Below are positions 62,431-64,000 of a stretch of 64,000 bases of DNA, one piece after another. Source of the DNA: Acetivibrio sp964564015 (GTDB lineage Bacteria; Bacillota; Clostridia; Acetivibrionales; Acetivibrionaceae); contig CAZLZR010000019.1 in assembly GCA_964564015.1 (NCBI GenBank), forward strand, positions 9,494 through 73,493, given 5' to 3'. A model generated the notes under the pieces. The model was not told the origin of the DNA, did not search any database, and worked only from the letters and a program-made list of their open reading frames with translations. Each line of letters starts with the position of its first letter. Within the stretch, counting starts at the first letter, position 1. Both the position numbers and the translations under genes were made by a program.

Positions 62431-63054
62431 ATGGCTCGCAAAAAAGATGAATACTATTATGATACTTTTGTAGAATTAGTTGATTATTCCTGTAAAGCAG
62501 CAGGTTTATTGAATCAAATCATGAATCACTTTAAGGCCGATGAATTGGTAAAGAGATTAGAAGAAATGCACAGTATTGAGCATGGCGGAGATGAAGCAAG
62601 ACACGTAATGACAAAAAAGCTGGCTAAGGAATTTATTACACCCATTGAGAGAGAAGATATCATGGCATTGGCAAATTCGATAGATAACGTTACAGATGCA
62701 ATTGAGGATGTTGTGCTCAGAATGTATATGTTTAATGTAACGAACATACGTCCGTATGCTTTAAAGATGACAGAAGTTATTGTTAAATGTTGTGATTCCT
62801 TAAAAGTAGCGCTGGGTGAGTTTCATAATTTCAGAAAATCCAAAACACTGCACGATTTGATTGTGGAAGTTAATCATCTTGAGGAAGATGGTGACAAGTA
62901 TTATACTGAAGCAATGAGGGATTTATACGTAAATTGCAATGATTTTAAAGAGGTGGCAGCATGGGAATCTACATTCCATTTCCTGGAAAAGTGCTGCGAT
63001 GCATGCGAGGATGTGGCAAATGCCATTGAAGACGTTATAATGAAAAACTCATAA
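62431..63054 (+). CDS. PhoU-like DUF47 phosphate regulator
   Basis: 207 residues of the DUF47 (YkaA/PhoU-related) family: all helical, with metal-site words HSIEHGGDEARHVMT, ANSIDNVTDAIEDVVLRM and CCDACEDVANAIEDVI near the end. Such proteins pair with PiT phosphate permeases. ATG at 62431 follows AGAGG at 10 bases; an in-frame TTG at 62422 is less likely. It is 34 bases after the permease remnant and under the same Pho boxes. Confidence 0.9.
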   Translation: MARKKDEYYYDTFVELVDYSCKAAGLLNQIMNHFKADELVKRLEEMHSIEHGGDEARHVMTKKLAKEFITPIEREDIMALANSIDNVTDAIEDVVLRMYMFNVTNIRPYALKMTEVIVKCCDSLKVALGEFHNFRKSKTLHDLIVEVNHLEEDGDKYYTEAMRDLYVNCNDFKEVAAWESTFHFLEKCCDACEDVANAIEDVIMKNS

Positions 63055-63132
63055 AAGAAAAGTTTAATATAGAATTTATATCGATTTAAATAAAATTATA
63101 TTGATTTAAATTACATATTATTGCCTAAATAT

Positions 63133-63156
63133 GCCGATGGATTAATCGGCTTTTTT
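63133..63156 (+). terminator. Terminator after the PhoU-like gene
   Basis: GCCGAT and ATCGGC pair over 6 bases, followed by six T. Confidence 0.85.
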
Positions 63157-63418
63157 AGTTTGAAAATAGTTTGTAAAATAGTTCAGTCCATTTAAATGTG
63201 GTTGATATTGGAATGCCTATGATGTATAATCTTTAAGTCAATAGAGGGGGAGAACTACACCAAAGGATGGTAACGAAAAAACAACGTATGTGATTAACTG
63301 ACCGATTATAATGAAGCCGTTGCTTAAAAACTATACTTTTGAAAGTAACGTTTATTATGAGTTTTGCCTGAAGGATTTGGATCAGAATTAGCATACAATG
63401 AGGAGAGGATTAAATAGT

Positions 63419-64000
63419 ATGGAAATTATTAAAGCAATTATTTTGGGAATTATTGAAGGAATTACAGAATGGCTGCCAATAAGCAGTACAGGGCATATGA
63501 TTTTAGCGGATGAATTTATAAAGCTGAATATGTCAGACAAATTCAAGGAGATGTTTTTTGTAGTTATTCAACTTGGCGCAATTTTAGCAGTAATATTGCT
63601 ATATTGGAATAAGCTGTTTCCGATATCTTTAAAAAGAAATCTTCATGTACAGAAGGATAAAGTTAACTTGTGGGAGAAGATACTTCTGCATATTAAGAAG
63701 GATACGGTTGACTTATGGATGAAAGTAATAGTTGCAATTTTGCCTGCAGCATTAATAGGTATTCCCTTTGATGATAAGATAGATGAGTTGTTTTATAATT
63801 ATAAAACAGTAACAGCTACATTAATTATATATGGTGTGTTATTTATTCTTTTGGAAAAACGAAACAAGACAAAGAAGTCTTTGATTAATAATTTTGATAA
63901 GTTGAGTTATAAGACAGCTGCAATAATAGGAGTATTTCAGGTACTGGCTCTGATTCCCGGAACCTCTCGTTCGGGTGCGACTATTTTAGGAGCAATATTA
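63419..64000 (+). CDS. uppP: Undecaprenyl-diphosphatase UppP (5' part)
   Basis: 194 codons are present and the frame runs off the window; the family is about 270-280 residues. The two active-site segments are seen: EGITEWLPISSTGHM near the start and PGTSRSGATILG at the end. A charged loop of about 40 residues (NKLFPISLKRNLHVQKDK onward) fits the Bacillus-type UppP. The enzyme recycles undecaprenyl pyrophosphate for cell-wall and glycan synthesis and gives bacitracin tolerance. AGGAGAGG precedes the ATG. About 260 bases upstream hold no signal I can name. Confidence 0.95.
   Translation, partial: MEIIKAIILGIIEGITEWLPISSTGHMILADEFIKLNMSDKFKEMFFVVIQLGAILAVILLYWNKLFPISLKRNLHVQKDKVNLWEKILLHIKKDTVDLWMKVIVAILPAALIGIPFDDKIDELFYNYKTVTATLIIYGVLFILLEKRNKTKKSLINNFDKLSYKTAAIIGVFQVLALIPGTSRSGATILGAIL

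Noticed and set aside
63235..63400. Purine-rich stretch before uppP, considered as a riboswitch
   Set aside because: No known aptamer core (cyclic-di-AMP, cyclic-di-GMP, preQ1, manganese) could be matched by eye.
1..64000. tRNA or rRNA genes
   Set aside because: I saw no tRNA-like cloverleaf or T-loop sequence and no rRNA-like stretch; a tRNAscan run would settle it.

Overview
The window comes from a low-GC, Gram-positive, anaerobic, cellulolytic clostridium. The evidence is PolC, a Spo0E-like peptide, pyruvate:ferredoxin oxidoreductase, UppP, and above all a multi-cohesin scaffoldin ending in an X module plus dockerin. The X-dockerin tail resembles that of CipA from the Acetivibrio (Clostridium) thermocellum group, so a member or relative of that clade is my inference. 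A run of 100 N at 53006-53105 shows this is a draft assembly.

Layout. (1) 1-8252 is a type III-A CRISPR-Cas locus: the end of csm4, then csm5, cas6, csm6 and cas2, a leader with a good promoter, a 42-repeat array, and cas1 beyond the array. cas10, csm2 and csm3 would lie to the left of the window. (2) 8289-15124 holds a small mobile-element relic and a decayed P-loop fragment, a PIF1-like helicase with an HRDC-like tail, and polC. (3) 15240-21042 holds secreted proteins: a CBM9-like lipoprotein, a compact three-gene operon of unrecognised exported proteins, and a DUF4397 protein. (4) 21275-31224 holds a membrane GAF-GGDEF-EAL protein, a GreA-C-terminal-like protein, PFOR, a terpene-cyclase-fold protein and a flavodoxin-ferredoxin protein, with several decayed ORFs between them. 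(5) 31782-40541 is a surface-glycan or glycolipid cluster: HAD phosphatase, archaeal-type glycerol-1-phosphate dehydrogenase, FAD oxidoreductase, two GT2 glycosyltransferases, an NAD-dependent epimerase-like protein, a sugar isomerase-like TIM barrel and a polytopic GT39/ArnT-like transferase. A foldback element sits in its middle. (6) 40807-51109 holds a secreted amidase, a small lipoprotein, a Spo0E-like peptide missed by length cut-offs, a 1601-residue exonuclease-RecQ-UvrD fusion and an ABC-2 exporter. (7) 51258-64000 holds the scaffoldin, a branching enzyme, a membrane protein with paired operators, MsrAB, an acyl-CoA synthetase-like enzyme, a Pho-box-controlled region with a remnant of a phosphate permease and an intact PhoU-like gene, and the start of uppP.

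How parts work together. In the Csm system, the leader promoter drives pre-crRNA on the plus strand. Cas6 cuts it, Csm4 and Csm5 help build the effector, and Csm6 is the cyclic-oligoadenylate-activated RNase. Many spacers read as open coding sequence only when reverse-complemented, which fits crRNAs that bind mRNA. The glycan cluster looks like it makes a lipid-linked, probably glycerol-phosphate-containing or sugar-containing surface molecule.

The items I rate most worth checking are the decayed phosphate permease between its Pho boxes and the PhoU-like gene, the exonuclease-RecQ-UvrD fusion, the G1PDH-centred glycan cluster, the foldback element family, the paired operators at 58220-58289, and the three-gene exported-protein operon. 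I cannot show from sequence alone that any of these is a wholly new system.
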